A DNA stretch of 48,133 nt, from contig PLUW01000023.1 of NCBI GenBank assembly GCA_003162935.1, positions 13,588-61,720 on the forward strand, read 5' to 3'. The stretch is from Acidobacteriaceae bacterium (lineage in GTDB: Bacteria; Acidobacteriota; Terriglobia; Terriglobales; Acidobacteriaceae). A model generated the notes under the pieces. That model searched no databases. It was not told the DNA's origin and saw only the letters and a program-made list of their open reading frames with translations. Made by a program: the position numbers and the translations under genes. Below, in pieces: positions 18,192-26,330 of this stretch. The stretch's first letter is position 1. Each line of letters begins with the position of its first letter.

Positions 18192-20243
18192 CTAGGGTAG
18201 AAAATCTGCGCGTGAGATTCCCAGCCGCTGCATTTTATATTGCAGGGTGGTGCGCTTGAGGCCAAGCCGGATCGCTGCACCGGCCGGACCCGACAATGCG
18301 CCTCGGGTCTGGCGCAGGATTTCGACGATGTGATCCCGTTCCCGGTCGTGCAGCGTACCTTCGAAACTGGAGATCGGCCTCGCGCTTTCCTTCAGCAACT
18401 CGCCGAGAGGCGGACTCAACCGGGTGCTTTTGGACAGGATCACCGAACGCTCGATAAAATTCTCCAACTCGCGGATGTTTCCCGGCCAACTCCAGCGCAT
18501 CATGGCTTGGATGGCATCGTCCGGAATGATGTCGATCCGCTTGTTCAGTCGCGCCGCGCATTTCTCGATGAAGTGCAAAATCAGCTTTGGGATGTCGTCG
18601 CGCCGCTCGCGCAACGGCGGCAAATGCAACGGAAACACGTGCAAGCGATAGAACAGATCGCTGCGGAATTCCTTCTCTTCCACCGCCCGCGAAAGATCGA
18701 TGTTGGTGGCCGCAATCAACCGTACGTCCACTCGGATCGTTTTCGTCCCTCCCAGGCGCTCGAACTCCTGGTCCTGCAGCACGCGCAGCAGCTTGGGCTG
18801 CAACTCCAGCGGAATGTCTCCCACCTCGTCGAGCAGCAGAGTGCCCTCGTCCGCCAATTCCAACCGGCCGATCTTCTGGCTGATGGCGCCGGTGAACGCT
18901 CCTTTTTCGTGGCCGAACAATTCGCTCTCCAGCAATCCGGTGGGAATCGCGGCGCAGTTCACCTTGATGAAGTTGCGATCTTTGCGCCGGCTCATGTTGT
19001 GAATCATCCGCGCGATGCGTTCTTTGCCGGTTCCGGTTTCCCCGGTAATGAGAACGGTCGAATCGGTGTCGGCGACGATGGCAGCGTGTTCCAGTACACG
19101 CTTTAACGCCGGACTGCTGCCGACAATCTCGTCGGTGCGGTTTGCGCTCTGGATTTCATTCTCCAGATATCGCTTCTCGTGGGTGAGGCGGTCCGTGAGC
19201 TTTTCGATCTCACGATAAGCGTGCGCATTGTTGAGCGCAGCCGCGATCACACTGGCCACTTGCTGCAGATATTCCGCCTCGGGTGGGCCAAAAGCGTCCT
19301 CCACCGTGCTGGTTGCATTCAGGGCTCCCCATACCCGATCGCCGGCAATTAGCGGAACACTGCACACGGCCCGAATTCCAGCCGCGTACAAGGCGTTCGC
19401 CGTTGGAGCCTTCATATCGCGCAATTCGTCCGCGGCAAGAAATGCCACGCGGCGCGTCCGGATCGCCTGGCCGGAAAGCGCTTGATCGACCGGAGCCACG
19501 GTTTCATGATTGGGGTGAGGCTCCCATTCGAGAGCGTCGCCAAACACGCGCAGATCCTTTCCGTCCTCGTCCAACAAGGCGAGGATGGTGCCTTCGTAAC
19601 GCGCAATACTCCGCAGGCTGGAAAGAATCGCCGGCAACAGTTTTTCCAACTCCAGGCTCGCACTCAATTGGCGGCTGATGGCGGCCAGGCTCTGCTGTTC
19701 CTCCAAGGCGCGGCCGCCTCTCTGTTTCTCCAGCGTCACCGCTCCCAGCAGCGCAATGCGTGAAAGGACTTCGACATCGTCGGCATGGAGCGCCTCGGCA
19801 ACCTTCTTGCCCAAGCCGACCGTCCCAAAATGAACCAAAGGTGTGCTCATGGGGAGGACCGTGTACGATCGAACGCCATGATCGCGCAACACCGGCACAC
19901 AGCCGTGAAAGCGCTGTTCGCACTCCGTGTCCGGAATGGTGATCGTCTCCTGATGTTCCCATGCCCACCCGCTCGCCGCTTCGTCGACCGGGAAGGCGTT
20001 GAACTCTCCACTTTCCCGGTTCTTTTTCCAATACTGCGTGAGCATGCAGTTCCGGCGCGGGTCGTGGTGGGAGAAAGTCAACAACTCGCATCCCGTGAGA
20101 GCCAGCACCCGGGGGGCCAGTTCCTTGAAGGCTTCGGGTAGGCTCTTGGCATGGGCGATTAGGTCGGTGATTTCGAGTAACACCCGATAGCGGGTACGTT
20201 CCGGCGAGGCATCTTGATCGAGTGCGACACTCTCTTCTGACAC
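18192..20243 (-). CDS. Sigma54-dependent activator, GAF-GAF-AAA+-Fis
   Basis: 683-residue enhancer-binding protein, FhlA-like in layout. Two GAF sensor domains (about residues 20-175 and 190-335) precede the AAA+ domain, which has Walker A GETGTGKE, the sigma54-contact loop GAFTGA, Walker B LLLDEVGD and the arginine-finger region FRSDLFYRL. The C-terminal Fis-type helix-turn-helix is [20 protein letters not shown]. The GTG start at 20243 is set by AGGAGGTG just upstream; the ATG six codons earlier overlaps that Shine-Dalgarno. Without a receiver domain it should sense a small ligand or redox state through GAF. It lies upstream of the FNR-like gene, 270 bp apart. Confidence 0.95.
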   Translation of the reverse strand: MSEESVALDQDASPERTRYRVLLEITDLIAHAKSLPEAFKELAPRVLALTGCELLTFSHHDPRRNCMLTQYWKKNRESGEFNAFPVDEAASGWAWEHQETITIPDTECEQRFHGCVPVLRDHGVRSYTVLPMSTPLVHFGTVGLGKKVAEALHADDVEVLSRIALLGAVTLEKQRGGRALEEQQSLAAISRQLSASLELEKLLPAILSSLRSIARYEGTILALLDEDGKDLRVFGDALEWEPHPNHETVAPVDQALSGQAIRTRRVAFLAADELRDMKAPTANALYAAGIRAVCSVPLIAGDRVWGALNATSTVEDAFGPPEAEYLQQVASVIAAALNNAHAYREIEKLTDRLTHEKRYLENEIQSANRTDEIVGSSPALKRVLEHAAIVADTDSTVLITGETGTGKERIARMIHNMSRRKDRNFIKVNCAAIPTGLLESELFGHEKGAFTGAISQKIGRLELADEGTLLLDEVGDIPLELQPKLLRVLQDQEFERLGGTKTIRVDVRLIAATNIDLSRAVEEKEFRSDLFYRLHVFPLHLPPLRERRDDIPKLILHFIEKCAARLNKRIDIIPDDAIQAMMRWSWPGNIRELENFIERSVILSKSTRLSPPLGELLKESARPISSFEGTLHDRERDHIVEILRQTRGALSGPAGAAIRLGLKRTTLQYKMQRLGISRADFLP

Positions 20244-20261
20244 GCAGTACACCTCCTGCAT

Positions 20262-20697
20262 CCGCCAAGTGCAATACTTAAGAGCACCTTGTATTGAGCA
20301 GGAACTGGGTCGTCGCAGCTTGCCAAGCTAGCAGACTTACAGTTCATCATCGCGCCGCAGGCGTCGGTTCCTTACGTGGGAACCAATCTTCTTTTTCCCC
20401 AGCCGGGGAATTTCCTCAGGTGCTGCGACGCGCTTTCCTGGATATAAATTCTTCCAGAAGGAGTTTTTTACTCCATCCACGGTCCCAGTCAAGACAGAAC
20501 ATTATTTCTGTTACGAAAACCGGACAGACGCCTCCGGGAACCTGGCCGCCAGACACGGCCGGCGGTTTTGCCCAAAGTCCGTTTTGAAGAAACACGCTGT
20601 AACCACGCGCGTTTTTCTGTTCCAAAATCCGAACATCGGGTGAAAGATCCGGTCATTCCACGTTCGGAACCGATGGTAGAATGTCCCCAAGGGGAGC
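20262..20697. other. Long divergent intergenic region
   Basis: About 440 bp between the divergent sigma54 activator and XRE regulator. No convincing gene is seen. It holds hairpin-prone segments (CCGCC at about 20546 against GGCGG followed by TTTT at about 20567), an inverted repeat and a -10-like box next to the XRE gene. No -24/-12 sigma54 promoter was recognised. Confidence 0.5.
20628..20682 (+). promoter_or_regulatory. Inverted repeat and -10 box upstream of XRE gene
   Basis: TCCGAAC (20628-20634) and its exact complement GTTCGGA (20662-20668) are 27 bp apart; the second arm lies just upstream of a -10-like TAGAAT (20677-20682), in the core promoter. The layout fits an operator for autoregulation by the neighbouring regulator, but a chance 7-bp match is possible. 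Confidence 0.35.
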
Positions 20698-20703
20698 GTG
20701 TTT

Positions 20704-21546
20704 GTGCAACTCAATGGCGGACAGAGACTGCGGGCGCTACGTGAGACCCTCGGATATCGCATGCGGGACGTCGAGCTCGCCAGCAATCAGATTGCGCAAA
20801 GATTTGCGAATGAGGAATACTCGATTCCGCCCAGCCGCTTGTCCGACATCGAAACCAAGGGCATCATCCCCAATATTTTCCGGCTCTATTCGTTTGCCGC
20901 CATTTATCGGCGGGAGTATCGGGAGTTACTGTCCTTTTACGGCCTGGAACTGGACGGCATCTCGACCGACGTTGGCTTTGCGCAACCGCAGAAGTCTCAC
21001 CTCTCGGAGGCTTCGAGCAACATTACGCAAGTGCGCATCCCCACCAAGCTCGATCCGGGATTCTCGCTCCAGAAAACAACGGACATGAAACGGGCCATCC
21101 AGCAATGGGGTACGGTGCCCATGGCTTACCTGGAACTGTTTGCCGACGACCGGTACTCCTATGGATATATTGGATCGGAAGACTTCACCATGCATCCCAT
21201 TCTTCCGCCCGGCAGCTTCGTTCAAGTGGACCAGGCAAGAAACAAAGTAGAGGAAGGCACATGGCGTTCGGAATTTGAGCGGCCGATTTATTTTGTGGAA
21301 CTGCGCGACGGATTTGCCTGTTGCTGGTGTTCGAAAAAAGGCGAATCCATTGTCCTGCAACCTCACCCTTTGTCGCCCGCCGCCGTGCGAGTGCTTAAAT
21401 ACCCGCAGGAGGCCGAGATCCTTGGGCAGGTGGTGGGGGTGGCGATGCGCCTCGGAGGTTGGCAATACTTGGACTCTCAAGCAACGCCGACAGTGCGCTC
21501 AACACTGACTTCAGATGCGCCTGAGCAGCTAAAGAAAGGGGCTTAG
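20704..21546 (+). CDS. XRE-type regulator with degenerate S24-like C-terminal domain
   Basis: 280 residues. The N-terminal helix-turn-helix (QRLRALRETLGYRMRDVELA, then PPSRLSDIETKGIIPNIFRL) is XRE/Cro-like with an unusually long insertion between helices. The C-terminal part (residues about 145-260: GSEDFTMHPILPPGSFVQVD, then RPIYFVELRDGF, ending EILGQVVGVAMRL) has the shape of LexA/phage-repressor S24 domains, but the catalytic Ser-Met pair reads Thr-Met, so self-cleavage looks lost. GTG at 20704 is preceded by GGGGAG seven bases away; the GTG at 20698 overlaps that site. Its 3' end overlaps a convergent gene by about 150 bp. Confidence 0.85.
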   Translation: MQLNGGQRLRALRETLGYRMRDVELASNQIAQRFANEEYSIPPSRLSDIETKGIIPNIFRLYSFAAIYRREYRELLSFYGLELDGISTDVGFAQPQKSHLSEASSNITQVRIPTKLDPGFSLQKTTDMKRAIQQWGTVPMAYLELFADDRYSYGYIGSEDFTMHPILPPGSFVQVDQARNKVEEGTWRSEFERPIYFVELRDGFACCWCSKKGESIVLQPHPLSPAAVRVLKYPQEAEILGQVVGVAMRLGGWQYLDSQATPTVRSTLTSDAPEQLKKGA

Positions 21547-21847
21547 GCAGCAGGTGCGCCAGCGAGGCCAGGAACTCCCTTTCGGTCGGATACTCGCTTG
21601 AACAGGTCTCTAGCTCATTGAGTAATGCCGCCAGAGGCTTCTTCAAAACCGCGGACAAAACTGCCCGGTGGGAAGAGCCGATGGCGCACACCGCGGCTTC
21701 GGCGCCATGCACCTTCGCTAAACCCCAGTGCTCATACCCACCTTCGCCATCCTGCAGCCTTCCCACGTAGGAAAGTCTGCCCAACGCCCCGGCAACCGCC
21801 TTTAGCGTGTTTCCTTCAAAATCTTCGAAAGCGGATTTCAATCTCAT
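21395..21847 (-). CDS. Hypothetical protein, convergent overlap with XRE gene
   Basis: 150 residues, no recognised domain. Residues 1-120 read as a helical, Leu/Ala-rich soluble protein (LKAVAGALGRLSYVGRLQDG, GYEHWGLAKVHGAEAAVCAI, REFLASLAHLLPKPLSLAAQ); the last 30 are proline-rich. Composition and a clean ATG at 21847 favour a real gene. The final 50 codons are antisense to the end of the XRE gene, unusual for a bacterial pair, so either overlap is tolerated or the proline-rich tail is a read-through extension. Confidence 0.6.
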   Translation of the reverse strand: MRLKSAFEDFEGNTLKAVAGALGRLSYVGRLQDGEGGYEHWGLAKVHGAEAAVCAIGSSHRAVLSAVLKKPLAALLNELETCSSEYPTEREFLASLAHLLPKPLSLAAQAHLKSVLSALSALLESPSIANLRGASPPPPPAQGSRPPAGI

Positions 21848-21954
21848 CGAATTTACAATTTACAGAAAAACATCGGCGCTGAACTAAGCGGGTGAGAAAC
21901 CGACACCTCAGGCAAGGTATCACGGTGCGAACACTTTTCGCCCAGGAGACTACC
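21848..21954. other. Intergenic gap before SD-led mini ORF
   Basis: First part of a 555-bp stretch between the minus-strand hypothetical gene and the membrane-protein gene. It would contain the promoters of the flanking minus gene and of the small ORF. No clear consensus boxes or repeats were seen. Confidence 0.4.
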
Positions 21955-22074
21955 GTGATACAACTGATTTCGATCGCCGTACTATTGGCTCAACTCCTTG
22001 CACCTGTAGCGCGCCCAAAACCGGCCGACGGCAACCCCTCGGATCCCCCCCATACCCTTTCACTTGGAAAGTAG
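21955..22074 (+). CDS. Putative 39-residue exported peptide
   Basis: Begins at GTG with AGGAG six bases upstream, one of the best Shine-Dalgarno sites in this region. The peptide starts with a hydrophobic stretch (IQLISIAVLLAQLLAPVA) that could be a membrane anchor or short signal peptide, then a polar, proline-rich tail with Asp, Asn, His and a final Lys. No homologue is recognised. It could be a membrane micropeptide, a signalling peptide or a fortuitous ORF. The XRE regulator gene lies 400 bp upstream on the same strand. The next 290 bp up to the promoter at 22366 hold nothing I can name. Confidence 0.4.
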   Translation: MIQLISIAVLLAQLLAPVARPKPADGNPSDPPHTLSLGK

Positions 22075-22365
22075 CGGTGCCAAGGTCATAGTGTCCGTAA
22101 GAACTTTCGAAACCAAGAAAACTGCGGCGGGTTTCTCTTCCCGAGGGATCCCGCCGCACGCTTTTTCTGCGCGATGCAACCCACTCGCCGAAAGTTACCA
22201 ACGAGCAAGACATCACGGTGTGCATGTTACCTCCAAAACCCGCGAAAGCGGTTTCCTGTCTCACAAAATTTACGATTTCCGAACGGATGCCAGAGTTCAA
22301 GCCAAGCGCGGGCAAGGCCTCTGCCATATTTAAATGAGTTGCTGCAGGTCTGACTGGTTTCTTCG

Positions 22366-22394
22366 TTGAAAGAGGAACGCTGTCGGGGTATAGT
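22366..22394 (+). promoter_or_regulatory. Strong sigma70-type promoter, nearly leaderless
   Basis: TTGAAA (22366-22371) and TATAGT (22389-22394) with exactly 17 bp spacing. The ATG of the membrane-protein gene at 22403 is only eight bases past the -10 box, so the transcript would start at or next to the start codon. Confidence 0.65.
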
Positions 22395-22402
22395 GCTCTG
22401 AA

Positions 22403-23173
22403 ATGCTTCGCCTCGATTGGTACAGGCCGGTGTTGCTTTTCCTGTGGATCTCGCCGCATGCGCTTCTCGGCGTGCTCGCGGTCGTTCTTTGCAAACGCCG
22501 ATTGTACCGGGAATTTCCGGTCTTTTTTGCCTATGTGTTTTACGAGATTGCCGAGTTCATTCTGCTGTTCACTTTGCACACCCTCGCCATCGTGACTCGG
22601 GAACAGTATAAGTATGCATATTGCGCCACGCTGTTGTTCAGCATCGTTCTGCGTTTCGGGGTGATCGACGAGATTTCCAAGAATTTGTTTCGCGAATCCC
22701 ATTTTCTGAAGATGGCAGCGAGGCGAGCGCTGCAATGCGTGACGGTTTCCCTTTTGGTGGTGGGTGCCCTGCTCGTTGTCTATGCACCCGGAAGTAATAA
22801 CGGCAGGTGGTATGAAGGTGTATTCGTCGTCAACCGTGGAGCGGCTATGGTTCAATGTGGCTTGCTCCTTGCCTTGCTGCTCTCTTCCTGCTTTTTGGGT
22901 CTGTCCTGGCGGCGCCCCGCGTTCGGAATCGCGCTGGGTCTTGCGGCACTGACAAGCGCCGATCTGGCTACGTTTGCTCTCCGCGCGGCATTCACCAGTG
23001 AGGCGGCCAAGGAGATTTTGAATCTGCTGATGACCGGCCCTTACCTGGTTTGTGTTTCGATCTGGATCGGGTATTTGCTGGCCCGCGAACCTAAACCTGC
23101 GTCCGTCGCAGTTCTTCCCCATGATGAGGTGGAAACATGGAACACGGAATTTCAACGCTTGCTCCGGCATTAA
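22403..23173 (+). CDS. Polytopic membrane protein, unknown function
   Basis: 256 residues with about seven hydrophobic segments (for example VLLFLWISPHALLGVLAVVL, VFFAYVFYEIAEFILLF, VTVSLLVVGALLVVYA, LLLALLLSSCFLG, FGIALGLAALTSADLA, GPYLVCVSIWIGYLLA). The C terminus is a polar cytoplasmic tail. I do not recognise a functional family; the pattern is of a lineage-specific integral membrane protein. It has a good promoter but no Shine-Dalgarno and a leader of about two bases. The next gene starts inside its 3' end, so the two are probably translated together. Confidence 0.8.
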   Translation: MLRLDWYRPVLLFLWISPHALLGVLAVVLCKRRLYREFPVFFAYVFYEIAEFILLFTLHTLAIVTREQYKYAYCATLLFSIVLRFGVIDEISKNLFRESHFLKMAARRALQCVTVSLLVVGALLVVYAPGSNNGRWYEGVFVVNRGAAMVQCGLLLALLLSSCFLGLSWRRPAFGIALGLAALTSADLATFALRAAFTSEAAKEILNLLMTGPYLVCVSIWIGYLLAREPKPASVAVLPHDEVETWNTEFQRLLRH

Positions 23174-23712
23174 TCGCCACTTGGTCTCTCGTCGCGGTTG
23201 CGTTTCTCGCGCTGGGGATCGTTGTGTATGTGGCCATCCGCAGTCGCACGCGCCGGATTGATTTAGAAACAGCGGTTCAGGCCTTCCGCTCCCTCGACAT
23301 TGAGGCCTTCCGAAACCTGATCGACTCCGCCGAGGAAGCGTTTCTGCGCAATAATTTGCCGCCGAAGAAGTTTCGCGAGATTAAGCGGCAGCGCGCATGG
23401 GCGGCGCTGATCTACACCCGTGAAACGGGCAAGGCCGCGGCGGCGCTGGCCGTGGTTGCTCAAACTGCGCAACGGAGTTCCGATCCAATAGTTGCAGCCT
23501 CCGGCGCTAAGGTTGCCGAGAATGCGTTCCGCCTTCGATTGCAGACCACTCGGGCTAGCCTCCAATTGCTGACCGACATCGTACTGCCCATCATGCCTAG
23601 CCGGCCGCTCCCTCTTTTCATCGATCAGTATGAGCGAACGGCCCAGACACTTTTCCGGCTCGGCAGATTTTCGTCTGGAGCGCACGGGTTGCCGAGTTCT
23701 GGGAGTGTTTGA
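23137..23712 (+). CDS. Single-pass membrane-anchored protein, unknown function
   Basis: 191 residues. One N-terminal membrane segment at about residues 8-33 (LIATWSLVAVAFLALGIVVYVAI) precedes a helical cytoplasmic part (AFRSLDIEAFRNLIDSAEEA, then PPKKFREIKRQRAWAALIYT). It starts 37 bp inside the preceding membrane-protein gene with GAGG about seven bases upstream of the ATG, so it is a co-translated partner. No domain is recognised. Confidence 0.75.
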   Translation: MEHGISTLAPALIATWSLVAVAFLALGIVVYVAIRSRTRRIDLETAVQAFRSLDIEAFRNLIDSAEEAFLRNNLPPKKFREIKRQRAWAALIYTRETGKAAAALAVVAQTAQRSSDPIVAASGAKVAENAFRLRLQTTRASLQLLTDIVLPIMPSRPLPLFIDQYERTAQTLFRLGRFSSGAHGLPSSGSV

Positions 23713-23773
23713 CGCCGCCAACAAGCGCATCGGCTAGCACTGCGACCTCCAGCGCGGTACGATGGTAGTTCTA

Positions 23774-24043
23774 ATGGCGCGCGGCTGGGAAAGTAAGTCC
23801 GTCGAGCAACAGCAAGAAGAAAGGTCGTCGCCGAACCAGGCCTTTCGCGCCCCGCTCTCACCCGACGAGCAACAACGCAACCGGAAACGCGACGGTCTGC
23901 TCCTTTCCCGCGAGCGCCTCGCACAGGAGTTGCAAGCCGCTACAAACCCTCGCTGCCGCGAGATGTTGCAGCGGGCAATCGCGGAGTTGGATGGTCAACT
24001 AGCGTCTTTCAAACAAGTTACCGACCAGACGTCACCAAAGTGA
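23774..24043 (+). CDS. Small charged hypothetical protein
   Basis: 89 residues, hydrophilic and probably coiled-coil in the second half (LLLSRERLAQELQAATNPRC, then MLQRAIAELDGQLASFK). The N-terminal ARGWESKSVE looks conserved-like. Start chosen at the ATG opening that motif; a GTG at 23762 is also in frame. No Shine-Dalgarno is visible. Function unknown. Confidence 0.65.
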   Translation: MARGWESKSVEQQQEERSSPNQAFRAPLSPDEQQRNRKRDGLLLSRERLAQELQAATNPRCREMLQRAIAELDGQLASFKQVTDQTSPK

Positions 24044-24102
24044 GTGGTCCCCCGCATACCCCTCATAACGAAAACCACGGTTCGGTTCGATGCCCCCTGA
24101 CG

Positions 24103-24108
24103 TATAAT
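24103..24108 (+). promoter_or_regulatory. Consensus -10 box (TATAAT) before purS
   Basis: Perfect TATAAT only 11 bases before the purS ATG; the -35 region is weak. If used, transcription would begin about four bases before the start codon, giving an almost leaderless purS message. Confidence 0.5.
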
Positions 24109-24119
24109 CGATAGTACTG

Positions 24120-24365
24120 ATGAAAGCTCACGTCTACGTGTCGTTGAAGAAGAGCGTTCTGGATCCGCAGGGCAAAACCATCCACGGCGCCCTGACCAAG
24201 ATCGGCTATAAGAATTTGCACGAAGTACGGCAGGGAAAGTACTTCGAAATTTCTCTCAATGGCGGCATTTCGAAGGACGAAGCGCAAGCCGAAGTGGAGC
24301 GGATCGCGCGCGAAGTTCTGACCAACCCCGTGATTGAAGAGTATCGTTTCTCCCTCGAAGACTAG
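24120..24365 (+). CDS. purS: Phosphoribosylformylglycinamidine synthase subunit PurS
   Basis: 81-residue small subunit of the three-part FGAM synthase (PurL, PurQ, PurS) of purine synthesis; it bridges the glutaminase PurQ and the synthase PurL for ammonia transfer. Family motifs are [20 protein letters not shown] at the start, [16 protein letters not shown] in the middle and CxxLLxNPVIE-type end ([14 protein letters not shown]). purQ and purL are not in the window. glmS follows 50 bp downstream. Confidence 0.95.
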   Translation: MKAHVYVSLKKSVLDPQGKTIHGALTKIGYKNLHEVRQGKYFEISLNGGISKDEAQAEVERIAREVLTNPVIEEYRFSLED

Positions 24366-24415
24366 ATCATCACCGGTTCCCCCAACCGATAGATTCGTCA
24401 AGGAGCAATCATCCA

Positions 24416-26290
24416 ATGTGCGGCATTGTCGGATATGTGGGTAAGAAGCAGGTCGTTCCCGTCATCATCGAAGGCCTGAGAAAGCTGGAGTATCGCGGCT
24501 ACGACTCAGCCGGAATCGCAGTCTCTGGCAACGGCGAAGGTCTGCAGATCCGCCGCGCCGAAGGCAAGCTGCGCAATCTGGAAGAAGTCATCCGCCTCAA
24601 GCCGCTCGATGGCACCTATGGCATCGGACACACCCGCTGGGCCACGCACGGCCGCCCCACCGAGGAAAACGCCCATCCCCATCGCGACTGCACCGGCAAA
24701 ATCGTGGTCGTGCACAACGGCATTGTCGAAAACTACCTCTCGCTCAAGAAGAAACTGATCGCCGAAGGCCACCGGTTCACCACCGAAACCGATACGGAAA
24801 TCATCGCGCACCTGGTCGAAAAGCATTACCTGCAAACCGGCAACGGCCATCGTCCATTACTGGAACAAGCCGTGCGCCAAGCCGTCAAGGAACTCGCCGG
24901 CGTGTTCGCGCTGGTGGTGATCGCGATCGACGAACCGAACAAGATCGTAGCGGCGCGCAATGGGCCGCCCGTCGTCATCGGCATCGGCAAGGACGAGTAC
25001 TTCGTCGCCAGCGACGTGCCCGCGCTCCTCGATCACACCCGGGACCTTTTCTTTCTCGGCGATGGCGATCTTGCCGTGCTCACCCAGGACGGCGTACGCG
25101 TCACCGATTTCGACGGCAACCCGGTGGAGCGCAAGGCGCAGCGTATCACCTGGGATCCGATCATGGCGGAGAAGGGCGGCTTTAAGCATTTCATGCTCAA
25201 GGAAATCTATGAGCAGCCGCGCACCGTCCGCGATACCACTCTCGGCCGCGTCTCGCAGGACACCGGCCATGTCTTCCTCGACGAAATGCACGTCAGCGAA
25301 GCCGAATTCAAAGCCTTGAAGAAAATCAATATCGCCGCCTGTGGCACCAGTTGGCATGCCGGACTGGCGGGCAAATTCATGATTGAAGACCTGGCGCGCG
25401 TTCCGGTTGAAGTCGACTACGCCAGCGAATGGCGCTATCGCGATCCGATCCTAGGGCCGGATACGATGACGCTTCTGATTTCACAATCCGGCGAAACCGC
25501 CGACACGATCGCGGCGCAGCGCGAAGCCAAGTCCAAGGGATCAAAGACACTCGCCATCTGCAATGTCGTCGGCTCCATGATCACGCGCGAGGCCGTGGGA
25601 ACCGTCTACACCCACGCCGGCCCCGAAATCGGCGTGGCCTCGACGAAAGCTTTCACCGGACAACTTACAGCTCTCTACTTATTCGCCTTGTATCTCGCAC
25701 AAGTGCGCGGGGCCATGACGCCCGAGCAGGCAAAAGCCGCCGTGCAACAACTTACTCACATCCCCGCCAAGTTAGATCAGATTCTCACCCACGACGAAGC
25801 CTGCGAAGAGCTGGCGAAAACTTATGTCCGCGCGCAGGACTTCCTTTTCCTCGGACGCGGCATTCACTATCCCATCGCTCTCGAAGGCGCGCTCAAGCTT
25901 AAGGAAATTTCCTACATCCACGCCGAAGGCTATCCCGCGGGCGAGATGAAGCACGGCCCGAATGCGCTGATCGACGAAAATCTGCCAGTGGTGATCATCG
26001 CCACCCGCGACGTGACCAGCCCCCAGTCGATGGTTCGTTACGAAAAAACGATGTCAAACCTGAAGGAAGTAAAGGCGCGCTCCGGCATCGTCATCGCACT
26101 CGCAACCGAAGGCGACAAGGAAATCGCCGAGGAAGCCGATCATGTGCTCTTCGTTCCGCCAGCTCCCGAAGAATTATCGGCGATTCTCGAGATTGTCCCT
26201 CTGCAACTGCTCGCTTATCACATCGCCGTCCGCCGCGGCTGCGACGTGGATCAGCCGAGAAATCTGGCCAAATCGGTGACGGTGGAGTAA
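24416..26290 (+). CDS. glmS: Glutamine-fructose-6-phosphate aminotransferase (isomerizing)
   Basis: Makes glucosamine-6-phosphate from fructose-6-phosphate and glutamine, the entry to peptidoglycan and LPS amino sugars. The 624-residue protein starts with the class II glutaminase nucleophile Cys (MCGIVGYVG), has HTRWATHG and HNGIVENY in the glutaminase half, and two SIS sugar-isomerase domains ([20 protein letters not shown], then [20 protein letters not shown]) ending in the conserved AKSVTVE tail. No ribozyme or riboswitch was recognised in the short upstream gap. AAGGAG precedes the ATG. Confidence 0.98.
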   Translation: MCGIVGYVGKKQVVPVIIEGLRKLEYRGYDSAGIAVSGNGEGLQIRRAEGKLRNLEEVIRLKPLDGTYGIGHTRWATHGRPTEENAHPHRDCTGKIVVVHNGIVENYLSLKKKLIAEGHRFTTETDTEIIAHLVEKHYLQTGNGHRPLLEQAVRQAVKELAGVFALVVIAIDEPNKIVAARNGPPVVIGIGKDEYFVASDVPALLDHTRDLFFLGDGDLAVLTQDGVRVTDFDGNPVERKAQRITWDPIMAEKGGFKHFMLKEIYEQPRTVRDTTLGRVSQDTGHVFLDEMHVSEAEFKALKKINIAACGTSWHAGLAGKFMIEDLARVPVEVDYASEWRYRDPILGPDTMTLLISQSGETADTIAAQREAKSKGSKTLAICNVVGSMITREAVGTVYTHAGPEIGVASTKAFTGQLTALYLFALYLAQVRGAMTPEQAKAAVQQLTHIPAKLDQILTHDEACEELAKTYVRAQDFLFLGRGIHYPIALEGALKLKEISYIHAEGYPAGEMKHGPNALIDENLPVVIIATRDVTSPQSMVRYEKTMSNLKEVKARSGIVIALATEGDKEIAEEADHVLFVPPAPEELSAILEIVPLQLLAYHIAVRRGCDVDQPRNLAKSVTVE

Positions 26291-26330
26291 GCAGCCGCCG
26301 GCAATCCAATCGGTCGAGGTGGGCGTACCA

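Noticed and set aside
20416-20786. Small open frames in the gap between the sigma54 activator and XRE genes
   Set aside because: No ribosome sites or protein-like composition; the region is better explained as regulatory DNA.
22064-22333. An 89-codon plus-strand open frame
   Set aside because: No Shine-Dalgarno, Arg/Ser/His-rich, and it ends before the promoter of the membrane-protein gene; no sign of selection is visible.
21950-23170. A 406-codon open frame on the minus strand
   Set aside because: It is antisense to the membrane-protein gene, which has a clean promoter and hydrophobic segments; the minus product is Gln/Arg/His-rich with no domain, typical of a shadow frame.
26291-26330. 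Search for a glmS ribozyme, riboswitches or tRNAs near glmS and ilvC
   Set aside because: The gaps are too short or lack recognisable conserved cores; none could be supported.
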